A stretch of DNA of 64,000 nt, from positions 15,001-79,000 of the forward strand of contig JAKOGI010002255.1 in assembly GCA_029747015.1 (NCBI GenBank), read 5' to 3'. Shown here piece by piece: positions 46,072-57,787 of the stretch. Below the pieces are notes generated by a model. It did no database searches and was not told the origin of the DNA. It was given only the letters and a program-made list of their open reading frames with translations. The translations under genes and the position numbers were made by a program. Origin of the DNA: Carnegiea gigantea. Its lineage: Eukaryota > Streptophyta > Magnoliopsida > Caryophyllales > Cactaceae. How positions within the stretch are numbered: the stretch's first letter is position 1; every line of letters begins with the position of its first letter.

Positions 46072-47097
46072 TCATGTTGTCTACAGTAACATGTACTATG
46101 TAAGGTACGAGTCCAGGCTAGTTAATTTGAAAAGAGAAAGAATTAAAGTCTTTTATATTCTTTCAATGATAATAATTTAGTAAGCCAAACCTAAATGTAT
46201 AGGTGTGAGAAGCAGTGAGCAATAGACAATTTTTAGTGAGCTGAATTCAACTTGGAAAGTAGCATACTTTAACAAGGTACATAATATTTTTACTGAGTCA
46301 AATTTGGATGCACGATAGCATATTTTAGTGAGTCATATAGTGAACCAAAATCTGATTGTACAAATACTTCTGTACATACAACCAATTATATGATACAATA
46401 ACTAGGGATGACTTTTCTCCCCCCAAAAAAAAAAGGCTCCAGAGATTTTTGTTTCTTTTTTTTCACGTTCATCTATAAGACGTTCTATTTGGTGCCCGTC
46501 TCACCAATGGTGTACCTTCTTATCAATTTCAAGATCACATCAATTGGGGAGTATGGTTAGGTATGTTCTTGTCAACTAAATTCATCTTTATTTACATTTC
46601 AGATTTGCTCTCCCGCATATAGAGTCATAAATCAACAATAGACATAAATAAAAGGCATAGGTTCTTTCCTTTTTATTGTTATAATCCACCGCATCAAGTA
46701 TATCTTCAATCCACAAAGTTACAAAGGGTGGCCTCAAAAGATGCATCACGCAGGTTGCTATTCATGGGTAGAAGCAGAATTATGTGACACGTTTAGAGCC
46801 AATTAGACACTATTATTAACTTTTGTTAAAAAATCACCAATCACCAAATCAGTAAGAAATCATAACCATTATTAACTTTTCAAAAAATGAATGATTTGTT
46901 TTGATGTTTTATATCTATTATTAGTATAAGCTAGATTTTCTTAGTATGTACTACACAAATGACACAAGACTAATCCGGGGAAAATAGCAGATGATTAACA
47001 AATCATAATAAATGGAGAAACAAAAGGGCACTAAAAAGAAAGCGCCATGCACCCACCATAGTTACTGTTCTAAAGAAAGACAACAGAATGAGATTAT
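45681..47097. other. AT-rich DNA with a (TG)n microsatellite
   Basis: A (TG)n run of about 18 repeats lies at 46033-46068, next to an imperfect (AC)n run at 45992-46017. At 45713 a possible splice acceptor (TTTTAATGTAG) is followed by a short open stretch reading VQEEKADSLPLAP then stop, which might be a terminal exon scrap. Otherwise I see nothing. Confidence 0.45.
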
Positions 47098-48089
47098 GGT
47101 CCTGTTCTTTTATTGCATTTTGGAGGATTTAGCTTAAAGCTTACAACTTCTTACATCTCCTTACAACTCTTTACATCCTTGACATAATTCTTACATCTTC
47201 TTACATCTCTTTACATCTTCTTACATCTCATATATATTTTGTATAACATTCATTTATTTTTTTCTAGCAATTACATAAATGTGTATATATTTTTTATTAT
47301 GCTACCAATATATAAAATTTGTAAATATCTTTTGAGCACAACATTTACATAGACATAAAAACATAATATAACGACGTAAATTATATATGAGTTTCGACAT
47401 GAACAATATATATTATTGTAGATGAAATAAGTGAACATACTTTTAAAATTATAATACAAAGTTTTTGTTCATGTTTTAATCTACAAGCATATATGAAAAC
47501 TGTCAAACTGTATGTGATGAAAATTTCTTGGTAACAATATTGATCATTCATTTACATTTAAAATTGTTCGCTTAAAATAGGATTTTATTTTAAGAGTTGT
47601 ATTCAATTTTATGAGAAATTTTTTTTTTGGTTACACTTTGCTTATTGAAAGATCAAACTAATATAAATATAAAAAATCACCTCGATTATAGGAAATTTTA
47701 TTGACAAAATATTTTATTATTGTGTAATTAACTTAGTTAATGGTTTATTTTCAATACGTATATTATTTTAATATTGTTATTTTTAATCCAAAACGTTCAT
47801 TGTACAACAAACGTATTCAGTTTCAATAATATTAAGAAATATTTTGTTTACTGATGGTATCAAATTTTAGTCCTAAATATGACTAATATATCATAACTAT
47901 CGTAAATTATGTTATACAACTCTTGAATAATTCAACAACTCCTTAGATATATCTTTACATATCTTTATAACTCATTATATCTTTTTACAACTCCTTATAT
48001 CTTCTTACATTTTTTTTATAACTTTTTATAACTCTTTATAATTCTTTACAATTTATAACTGTATCTTATCGTAATAAAAAAAAGGCCCT
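47098..48089. repeat. Possible MITE-like element with short tandem motifs near both ends
   Basis: The left end is GGTCCTGTTCTTTTATTGCA. The right end, reversed, is GGGCCTTTTTTTTATTACGA, a loose inverted pair. Both end regions carry runs of CTTACATCTTCTTACA / CTTTATAACTC-type motifs (47145-47230 and 47930-48060). No matching target duplication was found. Confidence 0.3.
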
Positions 48090-49118
48090 AGATCCTTCTT
48101 AGTGTTGTATGGACGACAGCCTCCACAAGAAGCAATCGTCCTGGCTAATAAGTACGGTAATTGATGTATTTGTGAGGTCATCACTGGGACAACATGATAA
48201 GAGGGCCATCCACGAAAAGACAGGCAGAGAATTAAATTACCGAAAACTTACATAATAATGTTGTTTCAAGTAACACTTTTCACTTCAGGGTTTTCTTGCT
48301 TGTTGGTGGTCGTTTGGTCTGCCAACTTGACATTGTATTCACTTCAGAGTTTTCACTTCAGAGCCTTATCAGGCAAAGTTTTCTATTATGTTCCCACTGT
48401 TTTCCTTGGAATTCGCGTCAGTGATCACTGCTTCTCTGACCTAACCTGCAATTCTCTTATTCTCTCTTATCTTTTATCCTCTACCAACTACCCCTTCCCT
48501 CACACTTCCCACTTTGATTAGCTATTTCTCTTTAGAAGAAATTTCTTATAAAATCACAAAATTAGTTAAGAATTAATTTAATACGTAAATATTTGATTGC
48601 TTAAAAAAGTAAAAGGACTTAAGAATATATATAACTTTTATTTGAATATAGCTTTACTCCCTTACAAAAATAAGTCTAATTTTAAAGACAAGTATTTGAA
48701 AATCTTTAATTAGAAGATAACGACTGAAAATTAATTTTAAAAGGCAAATATTTGAAAATATCCTTAATTAGAAGATAATCAGCCACAACTAATTTTAAAT
48801 GACAAGTATTTGGAAATATATTTAATTAAAAAATAATTTATAAATTCACTCTAAACTCATTTTAAAATTATTTAATTAGACGATGATTTACAAAAGTAAC
48901 TCAAAATTAGAATATTTGATATAAAATATGAGAATAATATTCATTGAATTAAACTAACATGTTTAGACAAAATAAGATAAATTAATATAAAATATAAAAA
49001 AATTGTATATAAATAACAAATTGTTGTTTGTATACAATAGATTTGGGGAACCAATTTTAATTAAATTGTAGACCAAAAGAATTGTTGTCACATATTAAAA
49101 ACACTACATTAAATAAAC
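48090..49118. other. Unassigned AT-rich DNA
   Basis: An 87-codon frame (48258-48521) has no recognisable domain and includes CACTTCAGAG repeats. Near 48680-48850, loose repeats of GACAAGTATTTGAAAATxTxT and TTAATTAGAAGATAA recur about three times. Confidence 0.4.
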
Positions 49119-49129
49119 TTCAATATATA

Positions 49130-49175
49130 TACATATATAAATATATGTATGTATATATGTATGTATGTATGTGTG

Positions 49176-49215
<40 letters not shown>
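49130..49215. repeat. Compound microsatellite (GTAT)n, (GT)n, (AT)n
   Basis: GTATGTATGTATGTGTGTGTG is followed by about 14 AT repeats. Confidence 0.9.
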
Positions 49216-49216
<1 letters not shown>

Positions 49217-49660
49217 CATTTAATTCGAGGGAAGAGCACGGTGAAGTAATCGATCATGTCAACAACACCAAACCCAGTAGGCAATCCCATTAACATTACG
49301 AATGAAATTATACGGGCAGACTCACCGTTGAGGGGAGCCGCTGCAAGCCGCATGCCATTGACTGAATAATATTTGGCTGAACTCCAAGGCCTAGTGGACA
49401 CATCAACTGTTACAATCTCATTTATCCACCTGACGGTGCTCCAACTGTGAGTGGAATTGTATACAGACCTCCTGGATATAATGCCACTACCGCTGTACAT
49501 CGTTTCGTTAGAGAACGGCCTGAAGTTGTCTTTCAAGAAGGGTTCAGGCAATGGGAGTTGTGGGAGGCGCTGAAGCACCTATGGGCAGATAATTCCGCCG
49601 TCTTCAACCTGTATCAGTATTTGAATGAGCGTGGTCCACTAGTACTCCACCCAACTTAAT
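49216..49660. pseudogene. GC-richer coding-like block, not identified
   Basis: This block stands out from the AT-rich surroundings by base composition. On the minus strand a frame of ~120 residues outside the microsatellite reads VRWINEIVTVDVSTRPWSSA and, further on, GLPTGFGVVDMIDYFTVLF. On the plus strand a 70-residue frame (49447-49659) reads VYRPPGYNATTAVHRFV and PEVVFQEGFRQWELWEAL. I cannot decide which strand is the real one. The plus frame faintly recalls ADP-ribosyltransferase-type segments (an arginine-led strand, then PxxVFxxGF), but this is only an impression. It is most likely a gene fragment moved here by a transposon. Confidence 0.35.
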
Positions 49661-50500
49661 CTGCGTGTTTGTCAGCACTACCATCAATAGTCAATGGTGT
49701 CCTTCTTCCCCATCTGACGCGGAACGGTCTTTCGATATGAGATATACACACACACATGTATATGTGTGTAATTGGGTTAACGCAAATAATTTTATATATA
49801 TAGTGCGATATATGCAAGCAACGTTAACTATTTAAATACATTTGACACTTGAAAAATCATCCACTACTAAAAAAGAGTAAAATAACGACGAAAATAGGCG
49901 ATGGAAATGGCAATGGAAAGCCCCAAAAATGGAATACAAAATCTGGAGTGACATGGCGATGGAAATTCCGTCGCGCAATTTAAAAACATTAGGTGGCAAC
50001 GGAGTATGCGTTGCAAAAAAAAGGAAAAATTTTTTTTTTCAGGTGGGAGCAGAAATTCCGTTGCCACCCAAATTTTTTTGATGCCCAGTCCGTCGTCGCC
50101 CTTATTTAGGAAACCAGATTTACAAATTTGGTTGAATTTATGAATTATTGTGATTTAGGATTTAAGATTGTATGAGGTTAGTAGTTTTATTTCTAAGAGA
50201 AGATTTGGTAGAAATAATAATTTGTGCGAAGTAAATATGTGAAAATTTGTTAAAGTTCTATGGGTGATTTGAAAAGGTTGAAATATGTGTGAAGGAATTG
50301 TGTAAAATTTGTGAGAGTTGTACTGAGTGATTTGCAAGGGTTTACTGAATTAAAATTAATACTAATTCAATGTATTTATATATATTTTTAGTAAACAAAT
50401 ATGTGTAATACGTAAGTGAGAAACGATGTTAAATATTATTGCGTAAATTGAAATTAATACTAATTCAATGACTTTTATGAATATTGTTGCTTGAGCAGAT

Positions 50501-53500
50501 ATGAGTGTCCCACCAAATCGTTTATGGATGTATAATAGAATATTGCCTAATCGTAATAGTTACACAGAAGAATTTTTAAATCAGATAAACAATTTGATGC
50601 ATTTGCACGTAGACAAGCAGATTTCCAAAGTGGGGGAAAATATTCCATGTTCGAAATGTAAAAATAAAGTGTACTTAACACACGATGAGGTAAAGATGCA
50701 CCTGATGTATCAGGGGTTTGTGAAAGGATATTGGTATTGGATACGTTATGGAGAAGTAAAACCTCAACAATATGATTTTAGATTTTCTACGGCAGACATG
50801 GGCGAAGCTGGTGCTTCAAGTCATATAAATTATGCCAACAATGAATGATACGTAGATTATATGGAGTCCATGATTAGTGATGCCATGTTGGAAAATGAAA
50901 ATGTAAGGGTTCTGGAGGGAAGCACTTCTCAAGAACCATTCTATAATATGGTTCAGGCTATTCAACAGTCCTTATATGATGGTTGTTCAACCCACAATGA
51001 GCTCTCTGCTGCTGTTCGACTATTGAGTATCAGATCGGATTGTAATATGCCACAAAACTATTTCAATGAAGTTGTTCAGTTAATGAAAGAGATGTGTCCT
51101 CCTAACAATCGTGTGCCAAGCAACTATGGTCAGACGAAGAAGCTTGTTAAAGATCTCAACAATGATGTAACACACATTGACTGTTGCCCTAAAGGGTGTA
51201 TGCTGTTTTTTAAGGAGGGCTCAAACCTCAATGCATATGGTCAGACGAAGAAGCTTGTTAAAGATCTCAACAATAATGTAATACACATTGACTGTTGCCC
51301 TAAAGGGTGTATGCTGTTTTTTAAGGAGGGCTCAAACCTCAATGCATGCAAGTTTTGCAAGCATCCAAGATGGAAGATGCAAAGGTCGCAGCAAAGGAAT
51401 CAAAGGCCACTGCCATATGCAAGTATGCATTACTTACCACTGAACCTCGACTGCAGAGGTTGTATGCATCAGGAAGCACGGCAAAGCACATGCGATAGCA
51501 TTATGAACATTGGCGGGAGGACGGTGTTTTATATCATCCATCAAATCGCGCAACGTGTAAACATTTCGATAACAAGTATCCCGATTTTGCTATAGAGTCC
51601 CGAAATGTTAGACTTGATTTATATGCTGATAGATTTAATCCTCACACATTGTTCTCAAGATCTTATTCTATTTGGCCGCCGGTGGTTACACCTTATAACC
51701 TTACCCCTGAAATATGTATGACCACCATTTATATTCCTCACTTGTGTAATCCACAGCCCTAAAAATCCCAAGAATAAAATAGGTGTATATTTACAACCGC
51801 TTATTGATGAGTTGAAGGAGTTGTTGGATGTTGGGATTGAAATGTATGACATATCTACGGGTACAATATTTGAAATGAGAGCTGCACTTATGTGGACCAT
51901 TAATGATTTTCCAGCATATGGAATGTTATCTGGGTGGAGCACTAGTGGTCAATTGGCATGTCTAGTATATATGACACAGCAGAAGGCTTTGAGACTCATG
52001 AATGGAGACAAATTCTCGTGGTTTAATTGTCATCATGCATTTAGGAGAAACAAAACTTCATTTAGAAGAGGTAGAACTATTAATAGGGGTCCTTCTTGTT
52101 ACATAAGTGGGGAACAACTTATGCTGAGGTGGAACACTACCTAATGGTAATGACAGGCAACGACTTTCAAATATTGGGATCTAAAGAGAATAAACATAAC
52201 TAGATAAAGAAGAGTATATTCTTGAAGTTGCCTTACTAGCAACACCGATTGCTTCATCACAATCTAGATGTGATGCACATAGAGAAGAACTTCTTCGAGA
52301 ACATCATTAATACTGTGATGGATGTTCAAGGGAAAACAAAGAAAAATACCAAATCAAGAATGGATGTTGCAGATATTTATAATAGAGAAGAATTATAATT
52401 GCAGCGAGGTTCTAATGGCAGAATAGTTAAACCAAAAGCGAAGTTCGTTCTTGCTATAGATAAAAGAAGAGAGTTGTGTGAACGGGTTAAGGGACTGAAC
52501 ATGCCTAATGGCTATTACTCCAGTTTGAGGAATATTGTAGACCCGAATGAGGCAATGTTCAATAATATGAAAAATCATGATTGTCATTTGTTCATGAAAA
52601 CGCTGTTGCCCATTGCATTTGATACTCCCCCAGATGATGTGTTGAAACTTATAATTGAGTTAAGTCAGTCCTTTAAGAATTTATGCTCCACAACACTGTG
52701 GGAGGATGTGCTTGAGGAAATACATTGGAACATTGCCATTACTCTCTGTAAGTTGGAGACTATATTTCCTCCAAGCTTCTTTAATGTGACGGAGCACTTA
52801 CTGGTGCATTTGGTAGAAGAGGCACAACTTGATGGCCCTGTCTAGTACCTATGGATGTATTCATTTGAGAGGTAACATAGATTATATTAATTTAAATTAG
52901 ATTTATGAAACTAGGGAATGTTTGAAGGTGTTTACAAGAATCACTTAATATTAATATGTTAAGCACTTCGGTCGGCTAAAGAGAAGGATTAAACAACAAG
53001 CGTATCCTGAAGGATCAATAACATAACTTACCTAGAAGCAGAAAGGACATTCTTTGCCTCCTATTACTTCGACTCTAATGTGCCCTCCATGTGCAGTAGA
53101 TGTCGAAGAAATGAGGATGGCAATGAACATAATAGTCATTTCCAAACTCTCTCTATGTTTGAACCGCAAGAGATCGCTATTGTGAAGGAAAGATTAAGGT
53201 ATCTCACAGATACTGAATATATCGTTGCACATCTTCATGTGCTATTAAATTGTGATGTAGTTAAGCCTTATATTGGGTGAATGTTCCATTGACATAGTAC
53301 ATTATCCCTACACTCATATTTCCCAAAAGATAGTTTTGTTTATAATATGCCCACAATTGCGCAGAATTTTTACAAAATAAGTACAAAATGCACAACCTCA
53401 TCTTACTGATGCTGATGTTGATACCATCATAGAAATTCATTTTGTAGATTGATTTGGACAAAATGTAAGTAACTGAACTTCTTTAGTAATAAATATTACG

Positions 53501-54360
53501 ACACAAGTGAGGCCATTGTATTAACAAAAACCACATTGTCTGTCATCTTAGGTGCATTACATTCAACTATTCGACAGTCGTAAACATTGGTACTTGATAC
53601 AGTTAGCTATAAAGTCTAATAGAAATGTGTCAACGTGGACTGCAAACAGAGTTAATGGATTTAAATTCCACACGGAAGCCCGCAATGTTAGGAAGAAAAC
53701 GTTAGGTGTTGGTGTATGTGGGACCGGGGAACGTGATATTGAGAATGATTATTGTAGCGCACTGAAAGATATCATCGAACTAGAGTATGTGGGTGAACCA
53801 TTAAAAAGATGTGTGCAGTTTGGCTATGAGTGGTTTGATCCCACATTGAATCGTGGGACACAACCTCATAAACTAAATAAACATGTTGAGATTCATCGCA
53901 CAAGGAAGTACAGAAAGTACAATCTATTCATCTTCCCCAACATAACATCACAAGTATGCCACATCCAGATCACTCAAGGGATAGAGCCAATTGGCTTGTT
54001 GTCATACCAACCAAGCCAAGAGCCAAGGTGGATGTGTAGTACACTCTACCTATTGCTTACCAACAAACGGTGATGATGACATTTGGTGAACCTACGAATG
54101 ATGTTATCTCTACGCCATTAGTGGATGAAAGTGCACCATCGGAAGACGTTAATGATGATTTAAAATTTTCATTTATTCAAGTGAATGACGACATGGATGA
54201 GGCAAAAGGGGATGACAGTGATGAAGAGCGTGAGTGGGATGATGAGAATGAAATAGATGAATAAGAGGGAGATATATATTTATATGATGATGAACATGAT
54301 GATAATAATGATGATGAGAATGGTGATGCAGATGCTGCTGAAGATGAATCAAACAATTAA
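50501..54360 (+). pseudogene. CACTA transposase TNPD/TNP2 (degenerate)
   Basis: The domain order matches plant TNP2 proteins. A transposase-associated domain comes first (50501-50848, with NRLWMYNRILPN, IPCSKCKNK and VKMHLMYQGFVKGYWYW). The TNP2 core (50861-52150) has CPKGCMLFFKEGS, CKFCKHPRW and FEMRAALMWTINDFPAYGML followed by SGWSTSGQLAC. A DUF4218-like part (52399-52900) has GYYSSLRNIVDPNE, MKNHDCHLFMKTLLPIAF and LWMYSFER. A linker near 53000-53060 reads KRRIKQQAYPEGSI. A DUF4216-like part (53552-54000) has NGFKFHTEARNVRKKT and IIELEYVGEP, then GYEWFDPTLN. An acidic D/E-rich tail ends at 54360. Frames break near 50848, 51597, 51760, 52144, 52890 and 53280, though some breaks may be introns. 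Confidence 0.9.
51125..51346 (+). repeat. In-frame 111-bp tandem duplication in the transposase
   Basis: Two head-to-tail copies (starting at 51125 and 51236) each encode 37 residues from YGQTKKLVKDLNN through CCPKGCMLFFKEGSNLNA. By eye they differ at only a few bases. The frame stays open across the junction. Confidence 0.95.
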
Positions 54361-54535
54361 ATGCTTATAAAACATCATGTACTTAATTGCTTAGTTTTGT
54401 AACCCACATGTGTACTCATGTGCTTGTATTATATGTGTTCGAATGTGTTTGCTATTCTACCTATTGTATTGTGTAATTAATTTGTTGCTATGTACAATCA
54501 TTGTTTGTGTTTGTATTTGTTGTGAACTATTTCAG

Positions 54536-56451
54536 GTATAGATTCCACCCCACGTCGAGGGAAATCCTCTACTCGAGGTCGAGGACGAGGACGTAGGAGT
54601 TCTAGTGAACATTCTACCACAATGGACATTGGTTCACCTTTCTCTCAAACCCCTCACATGTTAGGTGCGTTAGGAATAATCCCAACTCAGTTTGGGAATG
54701 TTCCTATGGGGTAGGTACCGCCTCTTATGCCATACACCCCTACTCCACCATGCATTGCCCAACAATTTGCATATGACATTGTAAGCAACACAACTTTTGC
54801 CACCACTAGCACCCTCACTCCCCAACCCGTCGACCCTAACTCCTACTAGTCCTAACAAAACATTGCAATTGGAGATGCTGATCCGTAACTTAGTCAGGGA
54901 AGCACCCGAACAAAAAAAGTTATTATTCCAGATGGTAATGGGTAAGTGAACTATTGTTATGTGTTCGTCATTGCAATTATCTAGCGTAGTGTCGCGTTAA
55001 TTTAATATTTTTTGCTGCATTAGGTTCATTCCAAACGACAGTGCTGTTCATAGGATTTCTCAGATCTTCCAAGGCAAGTATGATACACCTTGGCCTACTT
55101 GGGGAAAAGTGCCTAGATATGTTCGAGATTTGTGGTTTGGAGAGTTTAAGGTAAGTAACATGACTACATATTAAGACTTCTTAGACGGCTCCGGTTCATT
55201 TATAAGACATTATTTGATGTGTGTGTCATTTTCTAATGTGGAAAAGTTGTTCTATTAGGATCTTATGTATGAGGATTGCATTAGGAAGAATTTTGAAAAC
55301 AGAGGCAATGCACGTTTGAGGGACTTCCTTGGCAAAGCAAGGAAGCACAACAAGAAGCCTTAATGGCTTAGTGATAAGGTATGGAAAGGACTCCAAGAGC
55401 ATTGGCGAATGAATCATACAAAAAATTATGTGAAAAATCCCAAAGAAATCGGCTTGGTGATCCCCAGAGTCTTGGATCATCTCTTGATACCTGCGGCTCG
55501 ATCCCTATGCATGAGCATAGGATGCGCCTGGTATCAAACCATAAATCTTACAACATTGTTTAACTTATTTGTTTCCTTGTGGTGTTTAACATGGTTTCCT
55601 GAATTTGTTTAATTTGCACGTAGAGGGAAGACCTTGGGATGGATCCCACCATTATTGAGTTGTTCACCCGCTCTCACAGACTTAGAGGCAAACCAGATGA
55701 ACCGTGGGTTGATAGGAAATCACAACAAACCTACTTAAGTTATTCTCGATAATTAATCTTACGTTGTGATTCATATATTTTTATTACAACTAACATATTT
55801 GATGTTTTGTAAATGTTGTGATATTATAGGAATCCTTTGAGTAAGAATTGCAGAAAAGTATTCAAGGGACCTTGCAGGACAACTCCCAAGATCCATCTCG
55901 ACCACTTCTAAACCCAAATGCGTTGTGGGTGATGGCCTACATAAATAAAAAGGGTTGTATTAATGGCATTAGAGATGAGGCAGTCAACATCATGGAATGC
56001 CCCTACTTTAGTCCCTCTCAGCGAGCCAGTATACTAAACTTTAACTTTAATTTTAGTGTTTAAAGTGAAAACTATCTATACTGTCATTTTGGGTTAAATT
56101 ACATTATTCTCACTACATTCTTACTACCTACACATGGTTTTTAGCAGGTACAGGTCCGACCACGTCTCAGTAGGAGATACATAATTTGAGAGAGAGGGTG
56201 GTCACCATGGGAAGTGAGCTCACCACACAAGCTGAGATGTATCGGGCGATGATAGAGAGATACAAGAGTCTAGAGGAGTCCACCCAAATGCTGAGCCAAA
56301 CTCTGCTGAGTATGAATCAGCAAATGTAGGCTTTCTTCCAAACGTAACAAGCCTCCTGTTCGGATCACAACATGTCGTCCTTACCCATCTACAGCATGAT
56401 GAAGAGAATGAGGATGGGGATGAGGACAACAAGTATGATCTTGATGATTGA
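54536..56451 (+). pseudogene. CACTA TNPA-like protein (Transposase_24 / Ptta type)
   Basis: After an ATTTCAG acceptor the first part is basic and RGRGRGRR-rich (54555-54600), then proline-rich (a likely start ATG is at 54622). Later exons give PNDSAVHRISQIFQGKYDTP, the WPTWGKVPRYVRDLWFGEF segment (55085-55150), a RLRDFLGKARKHNKKP block (55317-55362), VWKGLQEHWRMNHTKNYVKN and, after another intron, DPTIIELFTRSHRLRGKPDE followed by PWVDRKSQQTY (55640-55735). The C-terminal part reads as a heptad-like coiled coil (LTTQAEMYRAMIERYKSLEE, 56220-56280) with an acidic end stopping at 56451. GT..AG intron borders fit between blocks. A TAG near 54713 and other stops inactivate it. Confidence 0.82.
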
Positions 56452-57000
56452 TCCCTGATCATGAGTTGCTTGTTTCTTCCCCTTTCTATTGCCTGCTTCT
56501 TCTATATGTGAATATATTGCATTGCCTCTACGTTTCTGATACCTATGTGTGGCGATGTTGAGACTACTCTAACTTTGTTTTATGAATTGGGTTGTGTGTG
56601 ATGTATGATGATGACACATTTGGGTTACCTTGGTTTGAATGTTATGTCTGAGTTGTTTGTGAATTGCAAATTGTTGGGAATGCTTCGAGTAAAGCAGTTG
56701 TATAGAATAGGTTCTTCAATATCCTCGATGTATTAGCGACGGATGTTCCGCAGCCCAATTCGTCGCTGATGGCGATGGATTGCCAATTCCGTCACCAACT
56801 GGAAATTGTGATGTCCGTCGCCTATTCTGTTGCCTCCTAGCAACGGATCACAAATCCCCATCGCTGAATCCTCGGCGACGACCCATATTACGACTCATGT
56901 GTTTCATTGCTAGTTCCGTCGCTGATTTAAAATTTTCGTCACTGATTTGCTGTTTTTCGGTGCTGATTCCATCTCTATGTGATCTTTTTTTTTTGTAGTG

Positions 57001-57340
57001 ATCAATTTTTAAACATCCTTTAATCATACACATCTTCCCAAAGCCTAAAATGGTTAACTCGGGTAATTCTATATATATTTCAAGGTTAAAATACATAAAA
57101 TGCTATCTATGCAACCAATGTTTACCATTTGAATACATTCAACACTTGACAACCATTAATCTTTAAGCAAACATTAATCATACACATCATCCTCAAAAAT
57201 CTAACTTAGTTAAGTTGGGTAATTCTATTCATGTTTCAAGTTTAATTTATCTAAAGTGTTATTTGCACAACCAACTTTACTATTTGAATACATTTGATAG
57301 TTGGCAGCCATCAATTTGTAAGCAAACATTAATCATGCCC
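57001..57340. repeat. ~155-bp tandem repeat interrupted by the CACTA
   Basis: AC(C/T)ATTTGAATACATT recurs at about 57124 and 57279, with GCAAACATTAATCAT and GGGTAATTCTAT blocks in the same order. The left flank of the CACTA (about 49815-49861, AACTATTTAAATACATTTGA) is another partial unit, so the transposon landed inside the array. Confidence 0.75.
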
Positions 57341-57516
57341 CGTAAGAGAACATACTCTTCTACTAGCCTAATAAAAGAGATAGCTCTAGTCGGAAATGCC
57401 ATTATGATGCAAACTAACATAATATGAAAACCTCAACTTTAACATCATAGCATTTAAGTTTCTAGGTTCCGGGATTGGGGTTCCAATTTTGGGCTTTAGG
57501 GTTTGGATGCATCCTG

Positions 57517-57540
57517 ATAATAATAATAATAATAATAATG
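57517..57540. repeat. (AAT)n microsatellite
   Basis: About seven AAT repeats, then a degenerate continuation. Confidence 0.85.
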
Positions 57541-57609
57541 ATAATTAAAAAATTAAAGGGTCAATAAAAAAGTTATGTGAATTTTCTATGCAATTTAAGG
57601 CAAGTTTAA

Positions 57610-57655
57610 CAAGTTTTATATTGACCCAGGTTATCCTGCAGAGGTTTCCAGGTTA

Positions 57656-57693
<38 letters not shown>

Positions 57694-57698
57694 TATAT

Positions 57699-57784
<86 letters not shown>

Positions 57785-57786
57785 AT
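57610..57786. repeat. Composite repeat, module A plus (AT)n (left half of a split unit)
   Basis: Module A reads GACCCAGGTTATCCTGCAGA and then CCAGGTTAGCGCA, running straight into an (AT)n array (57659-57782). The same module occurs at 61575-61615 and 61870-61905. The matching module B lies beyond the inserted hAT-like element, at 60205. Confidence 0.8.
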
Positions 57787-57787
57787 A

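Larger units (their letters stand above)
49862..57000 (+). mobile_element. CACTA (En/Spm-like) transposon with TNPD and TNPA genes
   Basis: It starts CACTACTAAAAAAGAG and ends with ATCTTTTTTTTTTTTGTAGTG-like sequence, the reverse complement of CACTACAAAAA. The target duplication ATC is identical at 49859-49861 and 57001-57003. Subterminal regions carry repeated GGCGATGGAAAT and CGACGGA / TCCGTCGC motifs (49899-50095 and 56735-56965). It carries a TNP2-type transposase gene followed by a Transposase_24-type gene on the same strand, the layout of autonomous plant CACTA elements. Both genes now contain stops. Confidence 0.92.
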
